A stretch of 34,216 nucleotides of DNA from Dokdonella sp. (GCF_019634815.1 NZ_JAHCAP010000031.1:1-34216); one strand, 5' to 3'. Numbered from the stretch's first letter, positions 1 through 8,897 are shown. Translations and numbers: made by a program. The notes: generated by a model from the letters alone, not told the origin.

Positions 1-1019
1 TGCTCGACCGAGGTGTGTTGCACCTGCATGCGCGGCAGGAAGCCGAGCTGGATCGCCTCGCGCGCGACCGAGTAAGCGCCCGAGATCACCGATTGCGAGG
101 CGATCACCGTGGCCAGCGTCGCCAACGCGATGAACGGCAGCAGCAGCGACTTCGGCGCAAGCATGAAGAACGGATTCTCGACCGCCGCGCCATTGGACAG
201 CAGCAAGGCGCCCTGGCCGAAGTAATTGAGCACCAACGCCGGCATCACGAAACCGAACCAGGCCATGCGGATCGGCTTCTTGCCGAAGTGCCCCATGTCG
301 GCATACAGCGCCTCGGCGCCGGTAATGCACAACACCACCGAGCTCAGTGCGAAAAACGCGGGCCAGCCGACATCGGCAAAAAAATGCACCGCGTAATGCG
401 GCGACAGCGCCTTGAGCACGTAGGGATGCTCGATGATCTGCACGATGCCGAGCACGGCGATGCTGACGAACCACAGGCACATGATCGGCCCGAACACCAG
501 ACCGACGCGGCCACTGCCGCGCTTCTGGATCCAGAACAGGCCGAGCAGGATCAACACCGTGATCGGCACAATGAAATGGTCGAGCTGCGGCGCTGCCACC
601 TTGACGCCTTCGACTGCGGACAACACCGAAATGGCCGGCGTGATCACGCCATCGCCGAAGAACAGCGCCGCACCGAACAAGCCAAGCATCGTCACCAGCC
701 AATACACCTTGGGCCGACCGCGCACACCGCGCTGGGCCAGCGCGGTCAGCGCCATGATGCCGCCCTCGCCCTTGTTGTCGGCGCGCATGATGTAGCCGGC
801 ATACTTGAGCGAGACCACCAGCATCAAGGTCCAGAACACCAGCGACAACACACCCAGCACATGCGGTTCGTCCACCGGCAGGCCATGCCCGCCGAAGGTT
901 TCCTTCATCGTGTAGAGCGGGCTGGTGCCCAAATCGCCGTAAACCACGCCGATCGCGCCGAGCGCAAGCGCCGACAGGCGACTGCGCGGATCACTCGCAT
1001 CCTGGCGGGAATCTGACAT
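1..1019 (-). CDS. kup: Kup-family low-affinity potassium uptake protein, 3' end cut off by the window edge
   Basis: Inner-membrane K+ transporter of the Kup/KUP/HAK family, probably a K+/H+ symporter. The ATG at 1019 gives 339 codons before the window edge; the family is usually about 620-630 residues, so roughly the N-terminal half is present. Visible signatures are 'GVVYGDLGTSPLYTMKE' near the N terminus, 'ADNKGEGGIMAL', 'FFGDGVITPAISVLSAVEG' and 'GAYSVAREAIQLGFLPRM', all typical of the family, among many hydrophobic helices. A GGAG lies about 10 nt before the ATG. The gene starts 19 nt after the ruvA stop on the same strand, so it may be the last visible member of the aspS-hydrolase-ruvC-ruvA run. 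No stop codon is visible because the gene continues left of base 1. Confidence 0.95.
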   Translation of the reverse strand, partial: MSDSRQDASDPRSRLSALALGAIGVVYGDLGTSPLYTMKETFGGHGLPVDEPHVLGVLSLVFWTLMLVVSLKYAGYIMRADNKGEGGIMALTALAQRGVRGRPKVYWLVTMLGLFGAALFFGDGVITPAISVLSAVEGVKVAAPQLDHFIVPITVLILLGLFWIQKRGSGRVGLVFGPIMCLWFVSIAVLGIVQIIEHPYVLKALSPHYAVHFFADVGWPAFFALSSVVLCITGAEALYADMGHFGKKPIRMAWFGFVMPALVLNYFGQGALLLSNGAAVENPFFMLAPKSLLLPFIALATLATVIASQSVISGAYSVAREAIQLGFLPRMQVQHTSVE

Positions 1020-1038
1020 ACCCTGGGCTCCGGTGGGT

Positions 1039-1626
1039 TCAGCGCAGCGCGGCCTTGAGGGCCTTGCGAATGATGTCTTCGGCGCGATCGCCGGGAACGC
1101 TGGCAGCACGCACCAGCCGCGTGACTTCCTGCGGCTTGTAGCCGAGCGCCTGCAGCGCAATCGCGGCCTCGCTGGCCGGGTCGGCAGCACCGCCACCGCT
1201 CGCCGGGGAGACCCCGACTGCGAGGCCTTCGACGCGGTCGCGCAACTCGATCACGATGCGCTCGGCGGTCTTCTTGCCAATGCCGGGAATGCGCGTGAGC
1301 GCGGCCAGATCGGACGCCTGCACCAGACGCGAGAATTCCTCCACGCTCACGCCCGAGAGCACCGCCAGCGCGATCTTGGCGCCGATGCCGCTGACCTTCT
1401 GCAGCGCGCGGAACAGCGCACGCTCGTCTTCGCGCAGGAACGCATACAGTGCAACGGTGTCTTCCTTGACCGCATAGTGCGTGCACAGCGCGACTTCGCG
1501 ACCGAGCTCCGGCAGGTCGTAGAACGTCGACATCGGCGCTTCCAGTTCGTAGCCGACACCGCCGACATCGACCACGATCCAGGGCGGCTGCTTGGCCACC
1601 AGGACGCCCTTGAGCCGTCCGATCAT
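1039..1626 (-). CDS. ruvA: Holliday junction branch migration protein RuvA
   Basis: RuvA binds four-way DNA junctions as a tetramer and loads the RuvB motor. The 195-residue product has the expected length (about 190-205). It starts '[31 protein letters not shown]' in two stretches typical of the OB-fold domain I. Both helix-hairpin-helix motifs are visible, '[15 protein letters not shown]' and '[16 protein letters not shown]'. The C-terminal domain III ('[19 protein letters not shown]') contacts RuvB. Its ATG overlaps the ruvC stop as ATGA (1623-1626), so translation is probably coupled. ruvB, the usual next gene, does not follow; kup does. Confidence 0.98.
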   Translation of the reverse strand: MIGRLKGVLVAKQPPWIVVDVGGVGYELEAPMSTFYDLPELGREVALCTHYAVKEDTVALYAFLREDERALFRALQKVSGIGAKIALAVLSGVSVEEFSRLVQASDLAALTRIPGIGKKTAERIVIELRDRVEGLAVGVSPASGGGAADPASEAAIALQALGYKPQEVTRLVRAASVPGDRAEDIIRKALKAALR

Positions 1627-2168
1627 CGCCGCCTCCGCCAGGCTTGTCGCGTCACGCCCAGACGCGTGACGCTGGCCCGCACATGCGCATGGGTGAGCGC
1701 GATCGCCAGCGCGTCGGCGGCATCGGCCTGCAGCCGCTCGCGCAGCTCCAGCAACAATCCGACCATGTGCTGGACCTGGGCCTTGTCGCCGGCACCACTG
1801 CCGACCACGGCCTGCTTGACCTCGCGCGCCGCATATTCGTGAATCGTCAGGCCATGCTGGGCGAGCGCGCAGATTGCCGCGCCGCGCGCCTGACCAAGCT
1901 TGAGCGCCGAATCAGGATTGCGCGCGAGGAACACGCGTTCGAGCGCGGCTTCCTGCGGCGCATGTTCGGCCACGATTGCTCCCAGCGCATCGAACAGCAG
2001 CTTGAGACGCCCGGCAAAGTCCTCGGCACCGAGCAGGTTGATCGCCGTGTGGAACACATGGCTGCTGCGGCCATCTTCGCCAATGTCGATGATGCCCACG
2101 CCGGTGCGCTGGCTGCCCGGATCGATGCCGATGATGCGCACGCCGCACGCCACCGCGTTCGGCGACAT
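1623..2168 (-). CDS. ruvC: Crossover junction endodeoxyribonuclease RuvC
   Basis: RuvC is the dimeric RNase H-fold resolvase that cuts Holliday junctions held by RuvAB. Visible catalytic motifs are '[17 protein letters not shown]' (first Asp), '[19 protein letters not shown]' (Glu) and, near the C terminus, '[17 protein letters not shown]' (the two late Asp residues). From ATG 2168 the product is 181 residues; the usual length is about 173. A GTG at 2141, preceded by GGTGG, would begin just before the first catalytic strand and give 172 residues, so it is a fair alternative start. The open frame reaches further upstream to 2318, but that extension is Arg/Ala-rich and unlike the family. The stop overlaps the ruvA start. 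The yebC gene that often precedes ruvC is absent. Confidence 0.96.
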   Translation of the reverse strand: MSPNAVACGVRIIGIDPGSQRTGVGIIDIGEDGRSSHVFHTAINLLGAEDFAGRLKLLFDALGAIVAEHAPQEAALERVFLARNPDSALKLGQARGAAICALAQHGLTIHEYAAREVKQAVVGSGAGDKAQVQHMVGLLLELRERLQADAADALAIALTHAHVRASVTRLGVTRQAWRRRR

Positions 2169-2277
2169 CGCCGGCACCGATTGCCAGCGCGTCACGGCGA
2201 CACCCCGCAGCGCGTGCCGTGGCCCCGTGTCGGTGCGGACCCTGTTGCTGGCGTTGCGCACGGCGTCACGGCCTGCC

Positions 2278-2985
2278 TCACGTGCCGGAGGCGTCGCTGG
2301 ACGGGAAGCGGGCATCACGCAGAAAGTTCACGGTGAGATCGGCGACTTCGCCGGAAAACAGCAACCCGGTATGCGAGGCATCGACCACGACATGGTCGGC
2401 AATACCGGCCAGACGCGTTTCGCTCACCGACACGGTGCCATCGTGCGGCGCACTGAGCGGCCCGATCGTCACGCCCAGGCCAAACGGCAAGCGACCCGCG
2501 ATCACGCCGACCGCACGCGTGCTTTTCCAGGCATCCAGACCACTGAGCAGGGGCGGTGCGCTCTGGCCCAGCAACAGACGGCCACCCGGCACGCTGGCGA
2601 GCGTGCGCGCGACCGCACTGCCACGCAACGGCGAACCGATGCAGACGATGCGGCCCTTGGGCAGGCCACGCGCGCCGCGCGCGGCTTCGAGCGCAACCAG
2701 CGAACCCAGGCTGTGGCCGACCAGATGCACGGCGCCGGAATCAGCCGAGCGCATGCGCTCGCGCAGCGTCTCGACCGCGGGACCGATGCCGCGAAACACA
2801 CTCGCGTAGTCGATCGTTTCGACCGAATAACCGGCATGCCGCAGGCGCCGCGCCAAGGGCAGCAAGGTGATGCCACGCATCCAGATCCCGTGCAGCAGGA
2901 TCACATGCTCGCGCTGCCCGACCGCGGGCGCCGCAGTGCGTTCACGGCTGCCGCGTGCAGCGGACGAGGGCGCGCGTTCAGCCAC
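2278..2985 (-). CDS. Alpha/beta-fold hydrolase (lipase/esterase-like)
   Basis: Serine hydrolase of unknown substrate. A beta-strand followed by '[13 protein letters not shown]' supplies the oxyanion-hole HG motif. '[16 protein letters not shown]' is the nucleophile elbow (Ser92 counted from the GTG at 2985). 'HDGTVSV' offers an acid (Asp182) and '[10 protein letters not shown]' a histidine (His205), giving a complete candidate triad. There is no signal peptide or membrane helix, so a cytoplasmic enzyme is likely. GTG 2985 overlaps the aspS stop by 8 nt; an ATG at 3030 would overlap by 53 nt. The start is therefore uncertain. Position between aspS and ruvC on the same strand suggests cotranscription. 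Specific function not recognised. Confidence 0.85.
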   Translation of the reverse strand: MAERAPSSAARGSRERTAAPAVGQREHVILLHGIWMRGITLLPLARRLRHAGYSVETIDYASVFRGIGPAVETLRERMRSADSGAVHLVGHSLGSLVALEAARGARGLPKGRIVCIGSPLRGSAVARTLASVPGGRLLLGQSAPPLLSGLDAWKSTRAVGVIAGRLPFGLGVTIGPLSAPHDGTVSVSETRLAGIADHVVVDASHTGLLFSGEVADLTVNFLRDARFPSSDASGT

Positions 2986-4744
2986 CGGCACGCTCTCGCA
3001 CGCGCACATGCACTTCGGCCAATTGCGCATCGGGCACGCTCGAGGGCGCGCCGGTCATCAGGCACTGCGCGCCCGTGGTCTTGGGGAAGGCAATCACATC
3101 GCGGATTGATTCGCTGCCCGCCATCAACGCGGCGATGCGGTCGATGCCGAAGGCGATGCCACCATGCGGTGGTGCGCCGAAGTTGAGTGCATCGAGCAGG
3201 AAGCCGAACTTGGCCTGCGCCTCTTCGACACCGATGCCGAGCAGGTCGAACACCGCGCTTTGCATCGATGCACGATGAATGCGGATCGATCCGCCACCGA
3301 TCTCGTTGCCGTTGAGCACCATGTCGTAACCGCGAGACACCGCGCTGCCCGCATGCGCGCGCAGATCAGCCTCATCGTCGACCGCGGGCGCGGTGAACGG
3401 ATGATGCAGCGCGACGTAACGCTGTGCCTCGGCGTCCCATTCGAACATCGGGAAATCAGTCACCCACAGCGGCGCCCAGCCCTCGCCGACGAGCTTGAAA
3501 TCGTGCCCGGCCTTCAGGCGCAGCGCGCCCATGAAATCACACACCGTCTTGAACTCGCCGGCGCCGAAGAAGGCAATATCGCCGTTCTGCATGCCGAGCG
3601 CACCGAGCAACGCGGCGAAGGCATCGGCTGCGAAGAACTTGGCGATCGGCGAGCTGATCTCGCCCTGCTCCGAGAGCTTGACGTAGGCCAAGCCCTTGGC
3701 GCCGTACTTGGCCGCATGCGCGGCGTATTCGTCGATCTGCTTGCGCGACAGCGCCGCGCCACCGGGAATGCGCAACGCGGCAACGCGACCATCAGGCGCA
3801 CCCGCGGCATCGGCAAACACCTTGAAGTCGCTGCCCTTGACCAAGTCGGCGACATCGACGAGTTCCAGCGCAATGCGCAGGTCGGGCTTGTCCGAGCCGA
3901 AGCGGCGCATCGCCTCGGCCCAGCCCAGGCGCGGAAATGGCGCGACGAGCTGGACGCCGATCACCTCGGCGAACACGTCGCGAATCATCGCCTCGACGCA
4001 ATCCTGCACGTCGCGTTCTTCCACCCACGCAAATTCCATGTCGAGCTGGGTGAATTCGAGTTGGCGATCAGCGCGCAGCGCCTCGTCACGGAAGCAGCGC
4101 GCGATCTGATAGTAGCGATCGAAGCCCGCCATCATCAGGATCTGCTTGAACAATTGCGGCGACTGCGGCAACGCGTAGAACTCGCCCGGATGCATGCGCG
4201 CCGGCACGAGGAAATCACGCGCGCCTTCGGGCGTGGCCTTGGTCAGGATCGGTGTTTCGATGTCCTGGAAGCCGCGCGCATCGAGCCAGCGGCGCAGCGC
4301 ATTGACCAAGCGCGTGCGCGTGCGCATCTTGCGTTGCATCTCGGGGCTGCGCAGATCGAGATAGCGGTACTTGAGGCGAATGTCCTCACCCGGATTCTCG
4401 TGGTGGTGGAAGGGCAGCGGCTGCGCCTTGTTGAGCACCTCGATACGCGTGGCGACGACCTCGACCTGACCGGTGCGCATTTTCGCGTTCACACTCTCGC
4501 GCCGGCGCACGCTGCCGGTAATGCGCAGGCAATCCTCGTAGCCGATCTGTGCCGCGGTGGCGAGCACCTGCGCATTGCCTTCCGCGCTCGAGGGCTCGGC
4601 AACGACCTGGACGATGCCCTCGTGATCGCGCAGGTCGATGAAGCACAGGCCGCCGAGATTGCGGGCAACATCGGCCCAGCCGCACAGGGTTACGGTCTGG
4701 CCGATCATGGCCTCGTCGACGAGGCCGCAGAAATGGGTACGCAT
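2978..4744 (-). CDS. aspS: Aspartyl-tRNA synthetase
   Basis: Class IIb synthetase that charges tRNA-Asp. The product is 588 residues from ATG 4744, matching the bacterial-type enzyme (about 590). The anticodon-binding OB domain begins '[20 protein letters not shown]'. The catalytic core has '[19 protein letters not shown]', '[20 protein letters not shown]', '[19 protein letters not shown]', the bacterial GAD insertion, 'HHPFTAP', 'GGGSIRIH' and the ATP-binding '[13 protein letters not shown]'. In the N-terminal 'RNLGG' stretch, the residue aligned by eye with His31 of nondiscriminating Pseudomonas AspRS is Leu, as in E. coli, which hints at a discriminating enzyme. An upstream in-frame ATG at 4816 is rejected because it adds non-homologous sequence. 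The downstream hydrolase start overlaps its stop. Confidence 0.98.
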   Translation of the reverse strand: MRTHFCGLVDEAMIGQTVTLCGWADVARNLGGLCFIDLRDHEGIVQVVAEPSSAEGNAQVLATAAQIGYEDCLRITGSVRRRESVNAKMRTGQVEVVATRIEVLNKAQPLPFHHHENPGEDIRLKYRYLDLRSPEMQRKMRTRTRLVNALRRWLDARGFQDIETPILTKATPEGARDFLVPARMHPGEFYALPQSPQLFKQILMMAGFDRYYQIARCFRDEALRADRQLEFTQLDMEFAWVEERDVQDCVEAMIRDVFAEVIGVQLVAPFPRLGWAEAMRRFGSDKPDLRIALELVDVADLVKGSDFKVFADAAGAPDGRVAALRIPGGAALSRKQIDEYAAHAAKYGAKGLAYVKLSEQGEISSPIAKFFAADAFAALLGALGMQNGDIAFFGAGEFKTVCDFMGALRLKAGHDFKLVGEGWAPLWVTDFPMFEWDAEAQRYVALHHPFTAPAVDDEADLRAHAGSAVSRGYDMVLNGNEIGGGSIRIHRASMQSAVFDLLGIGVEEAQAKFGFLLDALNFGAPPHGGIAFGIDRIAALMAGSESIRDVIAFPKTTGAQCLMTGAPSSVPDAQLAEVHVRVRERAGG

Positions 4745-4820
4745 CAGCTTCCGATGGCGCCGGGTGGCGCAAAAAACAAGACGCGAAATGCTACGAAGGT
4801 TCTTGCTGCACTGCAAACAG

Positions 4821-4851
4821 CAACGCCGGCGCGAGAAACGCCGGCGTTGCC
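4821..4851 (-). terminator. GC-rich hairpin downstream of the DUF3011 gene
   Basis: A perfect 11-bp inverted repeat (4821-4831 with 4841-4851, loop 4832-4840) lies 16 nt beyond the stop of the DUF3011 gene and upstream of aspS. On the minus strand it is followed by CTGTTTGC, so the T-run is weak. It probably acts as an intrinsic terminator or 3'-end stabiliser that separates the DUF3011 gene from aspS. Confidence 0.65.
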
Positions 4852-4867
4852 GATCCAGCCAAACCGC

Positions 4868-5500
4868 TCAGCGCCAGCGCCGATCGACGACGAACTCCGC
4901 CGAACAGCCCTGATCGACCCATACGCCGCTGCGGTTCCAGCCCCAGTTGCGGCCTTCGATGCACGGCGAGTTCGACAACTGCTTGGCAATGTAGACGCGG
5001 CTGCCGCGGCCGGTATCGACCTGACACAGGTTGTAGTTGTAACCCTTGCTGCTGCAGCGGAAGCGGATCGACTGGTCCCAGTTCGGTCCCGGATTCCAGC
5101 CACCATTGCCCGAGCCCGGATAGCCACCCTGGCCCGGATAGCCCGGCCCACCACCGGACCAGCGGCGACTCACGCGAAACACCGCGGCGCAGCCCTGGTC
5201 AACCCACACCCCGGCGCGATTCCAGCCCCAGGTCTGGCCCTCGATGCACGGCGTCTTGGAAATCTGCCGGGTCAAGCGCACGTCACTGCCGCGGCCGGTG
5301 TCGACCTGGCACATGCGATAGCGATAGCCATCGCTGTTGCACTGGAATTCGATGTCACGATCCCATCCCGGACCCGGATTCCATTGTGCCGGCGCAACCG
5401 CAGCCAGCGGCGCGGCAAGCTGTGGCAGGCTCTGTGCGGTAGCGCCTGCAGCAGCGCACAGCATCGCCATGCCTGCCACCAAACGAATCGACTTGATCAT
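4868..5500 (-). CDS. Exported protein with two DUF3011 repeats
   Basis: The 210-residue product has a Sec signal peptide (MIKSIRLVAGMAMLCAAAGATAQ, hydrophobic core after Lys3/Arg6, likely cleaved near ATAQ). It is followed by two copies of a Cys-rich module of about 65 residues joined by a Gly/Pro/Tyr linker (GGGPGYPGQGGYPGSG region). Each copy has the pattern F-x-C...Y-x-x-C-Q-V-D-T-G...S-x-x-P-C-I-E-G...W-G-W-N-R...G-V-W-V-D-Q-G-C, with four conserved Cys that suggest two disulfides in the periplasm or outside the cell. This is the DUF3011 family; a sugar-binding or wall-associated role is only a guess. ATG 5500 is chosen because GGGGAAAG precedes it and it begins the signal peptide. It sits between fmdB and aspS with its own terminator-like hairpin. 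Confidence 0.85.
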   Translation of the reverse strand: MIKSIRLVAGMAMLCAAAGATAQSLPQLAAPLAAVAPAQWNPGPGWDRDIEFQCNSDGYRYRMCQVDTGRGSDVRLTRQISKTPCIEGQTWGWNRAGVWVDQGCAAVFRVSRRWSGGGPGYPGQGGYPGSGNGGWNPGPNWDQSIRFRCSSKGYNYNLCQVDTGRGSRVYIAKQLSNSPCIEGRNWGWNRSGVWVDQGCSAEFVVDRRWR

Positions 5501-5583
5501 CGCTTTCCCCAATTGGTTGCCACGTGAAGGTCCACGCCGCGCGGAGTGTAGCCCGGAGCACGGCAGGGAATGCAAAACAATGG

Positions 5584-5898
5584 TCACGCGCCTGTGGACT
5601 CGCCGCTGCCGGCGGTGCTGGTCTCGCTCTTCGCCGGTACCGCCTCGCTCTTGGCAGGCTCGACCGCCGGCTTGGCCGGCTCGTCCTTGCCCACGAGGTT
5701 GTGCCTGGCCTCGCCGTCCTTCTTGAAATCGGTTTCATACCAGCCGCTGCCGGCCAGACGAAACGCGGGCGCACTCAGGCGCCGCCGGACGTGCTTCCTG
5801 CCGCACTCGGGGCACTGCTCGGGATCGGGATCGGACAGCTTTTGCAGGCGCTCGAACACCGCCTTGCAGGCATCACATTCGTATTCGTAGATCGGCAT
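5584..5898 (-). CDS. FmdB-family zinc-ribbon protein
   Basis: Small protein of 104 residues. The N-terminal zinc ribbon 'MPIYEYECDACKAVFERLQK' has Cys8 and Cys11, and 'EQCPECG' has Cys29 and Cys32, the four ligands of the FmdB/CxxC_CxxC_SSSS regulatory domain. 'AFRLAGSGWYETDFKKDG' is the other typical stretch. The tail is a low-complexity Ala/Pro/Lys/Ser/Thr region. The family is annotated as putative regulators without a firmly known job. ATG 5898 begins exactly at the family N terminus. In many gammaproteobacteria an fmdB-like gene sits directly upstream of aspS; here a DUF3011 gene lies between them. Confidence 0.92.
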   Translation of the reverse strand: MPIYEYECDACKAVFERLQKLSDPDPEQCPECGRKHVRRRLSAPAFRLAGSGWYETDFKKDGEARHNLVGKDEPAKPAVEPAKSEAVPAKSETSTAGSGESTGA

Positions 5899-5988
5899 GG
5901 CACGCAACACGGGCTGAAAATCGCAGGCTGCACTATGCGGCCACGCGCCGAAAATGCAAGACATGGGCGCCGCCTGCGGGCAATGCGC

Positions 5989-7275
5989 TCAAGCGCGGAA
6001 CAAACCCAGAGCCGCCTGCGGATCGGACGGAAAATGGAAATGCAGGAAACTTGCCGTGAGGCGGTGCTCTCGATACACGGCTTCGCGCGCAGGTGCGCCA
6101 TTCGGGTCGACGGCGAACGCGATCGGCGCCGCCGTGATCGTCGCCACCGCGTGGTGGAAGCTGTGACCGCGCAGCACGCCTTCGGGCAGGGCGACTTCCT
6201 GCAGGCCCAGTGCAACCAGGCGCGGCATCACGGTCGCGTGACCGGCCAGCAAGCCCGCCATCGCCGCTTCGTCCTTGCCATCACCGAGGCGATCGAGCAG
6301 GAACAGCATGCCGCCGCATTCGGCAAGAATCGGCTTGCCGGCCACGTGATGCGCGCGCAACGCCTCATGCAGATCTTGCCGTGCGGCGAGCGCTTGCAGA
6401 TGCAGTTCGGGATAGCCACCGGGCAACCACAGCGCATCGCAGTCGGGCAGCGCTTCGCCCGCGAGCGGCGAGAAGAAATGCAGCTGCGCGCCGGCCGCGC
6501 GCAGCAGCTCGATATTGGCAGGATAGAGAAAACAGAACGCCGCATCGCGCGCGATCGCGATGCGCGTGCCGACGAGAGATCGCGGCACCGCCGGCAAGTG
6601 CGCCGGCGCGAATTCCACCGCTGGTGGCAAGTCCATCGATGCATGCCGACCCAGGGCATCGGCGAGCGCATCGAGCCGTGCATCCAGATCATCCAGCTCA
6701 TTCGCGGCGACCAGTCCCAGATGCCGCTCGGGCAGCGCCAGCGCGGGATCGCTCGGCAGGGCGCCGTACCAATGCAGGTTCGCGGGCAGACTCTCGCGCA
6801 ACAGACGTGCGTGATAGTCGCCCGCGACGCGATTGGCGACCACGCCGCAGACCTCGATGCCCGCGCGGTAGCTTGCAAGCCCGTGCGCCACCGCGCCGAA
6901 ACTCTGCGCCATCGCACCCGCGTCGATCACTGCGAGCACTGGCAGGCCCAGACGCTGCGCGAGATCGGCGCTCGAGGGCGAGCCATCGAACAAACCCATC
7001 ACGCCTTCGACGAGGATGAGGTCGCTCGTCGCAGCGACGGCATGCAGGCGTGCACGCACTTCGGATTCGCCGCCCATCCACAGGTCGAGCTGATAGGCGG
7101 TGGCACGTGCAGCCCGCCCGGTAACGAGCGGATCGAGAAAATCCGCGCCGGTCTTGAACACCGCCACGCGCCGCCCGCGCCGCGCATGCCAGCGCGCGAG
7201 CGCCGCGGTGACCGAGGTCTTGCCCTGCCCCGATGCGGGCGCCGACACGAGCAAGCTGGGGCAGCGCGCGAACAT
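5989..7275 (-). CDS. cobB: Cobyrinate a,c-diamide synthase (CobB/CbiA)
   Basis: ATP- and glutamine-dependent amidation of the a and c carboxylates of the corrin ring. The 428-residue product has an N-terminal DTBS-like P-loop domain ('LLVSAPASGQGKTSVTAAL', 'FKTGADFLDP', 'LVEGVMGLFDG') and a C-terminal class I glutaminase domain ('LWLPGGYPELH', then 'PILAECGGMLFL' with nucleophile Cys320, and 'HSFHHA...' followed by 'FLHFHFPS'). Length fits the family (about 430-460). It follows the BtuF-like gene by 20 nt and is the last gene of the riboswitch-led cluster. No other corrin-ring biosynthesis gene is in the window, so whether it serves de novo synthesis or salvage cannot be told here. The Shine-Dalgarno is weak, consistent with translation inside an operon. 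Confidence 0.95.
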   Translation of the reverse strand: MFARCPSLLVSAPASGQGKTSVTAALARWHARRGRRVAVFKTGADFLDPLVTGRAARATAYQLDLWMGGESEVRARLHAVAATSDLILVEGVMGLFDGSPSSADLAQRLGLPVLAVIDAGAMAQSFGAVAHGLASYRAGIEVCGVVANRVAGDYHARLLRESLPANLHWYGALPSDPALALPERHLGLVAANELDDLDARLDALADALGRHASMDLPPAVEFAPAHLPAVPRSLVGTRIAIARDAAFCFLYPANIELLRAAGAQLHFFSPLAGEALPDCDALWLPGGYPELHLQALAARQDLHEALRAHHVAGKPILAECGGMLFLLDRLGDGKDEAAMAGLLAGHATVMPRLVALGLQEVALPEGVLRGHSFHHAVATITAAPIAFAVDPNGAPAREAVYREHRLTASFLHFHFPSDPQAALGLFRA

Positions 7276-7295
7276 GATTCAGCGTGGCTCGGGGT

Positions 7296-8267
7296 TCACG
7301 GCAACGACGCCGGGACCTGGGCGGCCTTGAGCCAGGCCTTGCCACGGTGGCCGAAATTGCACACCGTGGGATGCAGGATCTCGCCAATGATCTCGGCCGA
7401 CTCGACGAGCCTCGGGCCGGGTCGATTGAAGTAGTGCACGCCGTCGATGAGATAGACCTCGCCTTCACGCACCGCGCGCAGGTTCGCCCAGCGTTCGCGC
7501 CGCGAAAGCTCGGCCAGTGCCTGCGCGCCCTGCTCCAGCGTGAAGCCGCAGGGCGTGATCACGATGACATCGGGGTCGGCCTCGACCACCTGTTCGAGTC
7601 GGATGCACGGCGAGTGCTCGCCTTGTTCGGCAATCAGACTGCTGCCACCGGCAATCTCGATCAGCTCGGGAATCCAGTTGCCGGCCGCCATCAAGGGCGC
7701 GGTCCATTCCAGTGTCAGCACACGCGGACGTGTCAGCGATGCCGTTGCCAAGCGCAAGGCTTCGAGCCGTGCGCTCAACTCCTGCGCGAGCTGTTCCCCG
7801 GCTGCGGCCACGCCCAGCGCGTGCGCGACGTCGCGGATCGCCTGCAACACTTCGCCCAGATCCTCGGGTTCGACCGCGATCACCTCGGGCCGCTGCGCGG
7901 GATCGGGCCAGTCGGCGAGCGCGGCCTGCAGATCGCCCGGCGTCACCGCGCAGATCGCGCATTGGGTCTGGGTGAGGATGTAACGCGGCGCGAGCTCCCA
8001 CAGTCGTTGCGGATCGACCGAATACATCGCCTGACCCTTGGCGAGGATCGCGCTCACGCGCTGATGGATCTGCGCCGAATTGCCGCCGGGCTCCAGACGC
8101 GAGGCGCTGAGCACCGGCAGGTCAGCCACCCAGGGCGGAAAGTCGCATTGGTGCGAGCGGCCAACCAGCTGCTCGCCCAGTCCGAGCGCGACGACCATCT
8201 CGGTGACGCTGGGCAACAGCGAGACGATGCGCGGTGATGCGGCAGCGTGTTCCGCAACGGCTGTCAT
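7296..8267 (-). CDS. BtuF-like cobalamin-binding protein without signal peptide
   Basis: Substrate-binding fold of the BtuF/FepB type (class III periplasmic-binding-protein fold). The 323-residue product starts 'MTAVAEHAAASPRIVSLLPSVTE'-like sequence with no hydrophobic leader, so it is predicted to stay in the cytoplasm unless another route exists. Diagnostic stretches are 'GLGEQLVGRSHQCDFP', 'ILTQTQCAICAVTPGDL' (CxxC), 'MAAGNWIPELIEIAGG', 'DVIVITPCGF' and 'GVHYFNRPGPRLVE'. ATG 8267 is preceded by an excellent GGAGGAAA. It lies between the BtuM-like gene and cobB in the B12 riboswitch cluster, which supports a corrinoid role. No BtuC or BtuD is nearby. The five Cys could matter for corrinoid handling, but that is inference. 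Confidence 0.88.
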   Translation of the reverse strand: MTAVAEHAAASPRIVSLLPSVTEMVVALGLGEQLVGRSHQCDFPPWVADLPVLSASRLEPGGNSAQIHQRVSAILAKGQAMYSVDPQRLWELAPRYILTQTQCAICAVTPGDLQAALADWPDPAQRPEVIAVEPEDLGEVLQAIRDVAHALGVAAAGEQLAQELSARLEALRLATASLTRPRVLTLEWTAPLMAAGNWIPELIEIAGGSSLIAEQGEHSPCIRLEQVVEADPDVIVITPCGFTLEQGAQALAELSRRERWANLRAVREGEVYLIDGVHYFNRPGPRLVESAEIIGEILHPTVCNFGHRGKAWLKAAQVPASLP

Positions 8268-8333
8268 GACGATGTTTCCTCCGTGCGAGGTGCGGGAATG
8301 GACGAAGCGCCGTCCCTGGCGCGGCGTCCTTGC

Positions 8334-8897
8334 TCAGTGAGCGGCGCGCGCGAGTCGCGGCGCAGCCAGTCGCTCCCAGGCTTCGTGCGCCAGCAGCACG
8401 GCGCCGACGTAGGCCACCGTGGTGGCGACATACCACGGCGCCCATTGCACGTAGTTCGCGCCCCAGCCCGCCAGACTCGTGTTCTGGAAAAAGCCGCTGA
8501 GGAAATAGAACGAGCCATTGGTGAGCGCGAACGCGAGCGCGGCGAACACGGCGCCTCCGGCGGTCAAGGCCAGTCGCGACAGGCCGCGCTGTGCACAAGC
8601 GCTGCCCGCGTACCACAGCAGCACGTAAGCGATCGGCTCGAACACCGAAGCCTTGGTGAGCAGCGCAGTCGGCACATGGCCCAAGCCGAATGCGAGTGCG
8701 TCGCAGATGATCACCACGGCCAACAGGCCGAGCATGGGCAGAACCCGGCGCAGATGGATGCCACCGAGGAAGAACGCCGCCATCGTCGCATTGGCGCAGT
8801 ACGCCGACAGGCCGAAATAGGTGAAACGCGTGCAGAACAGCAGCACGGCCAGTGCAGCCAGCACGATCAGACCCTGCTTGCGAGTCAACACTTGCAT
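8334..8897 (-). CDS. BtuM-like integral membrane protein, candidate cobalamin transporter
   Basis: The 187-residue hydrophobic protein has about five to six membrane segments (residues 9-24, 37-47, 53-70, 86-101, 109-126, 155-172). Sequence features such as 'LTRKQ', 'ATMAAFFLGGIHL', 'ALTNGSFYFLSGFF' and 'YVATTVAYVGAVLLAH' resemble the solitary ECF S-component-like BtuM family, from memory. BtuM moves and decyanates cobalamin through a loop cysteine. Here Cys residues are at 22, 34, 65 and 101, with none between 66 and 100, where I would expect that loop. ATG 8897 has GAAGGAG upstream. Its position between btuB and a BtuF-like gene under a B12 riboswitch makes inner-membrane corrinoid uptake the most likely role. 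Family assignment is tentative. Confidence 0.7.
   Translation of the reverse strand: MQVLTRKQGLIVLAALAVLLFCTRFTYFGLSAYCANATMAAFFLGGIHLRRVLPMLGLLAVVIICDALAFGLGHVPTALLTKASVFEPIAYVLLWYAGSACAQRGLSRLALTAGGAVFAALAFALTNGSFYFLSGFFQNTSLAGWGANYVQWAPWYVATTVAYVGAVLLAHEAWERLAAPRLARAAH

Noticed and set aside
2169..2318. Longer ruvC start
   Set aside because: The extra 50 residues are not RuvC-like and there is no good ribosome-binding site; 2168 or GTG 2141 fit the family length.
3164..5527. Long plus-strand open frame opposite aspS and the DUF3011 gene
   Set aside because: aspS and the DUF3011 gene on the minus strand are unambiguous, and the plus-strand translation has no recognisable domain.
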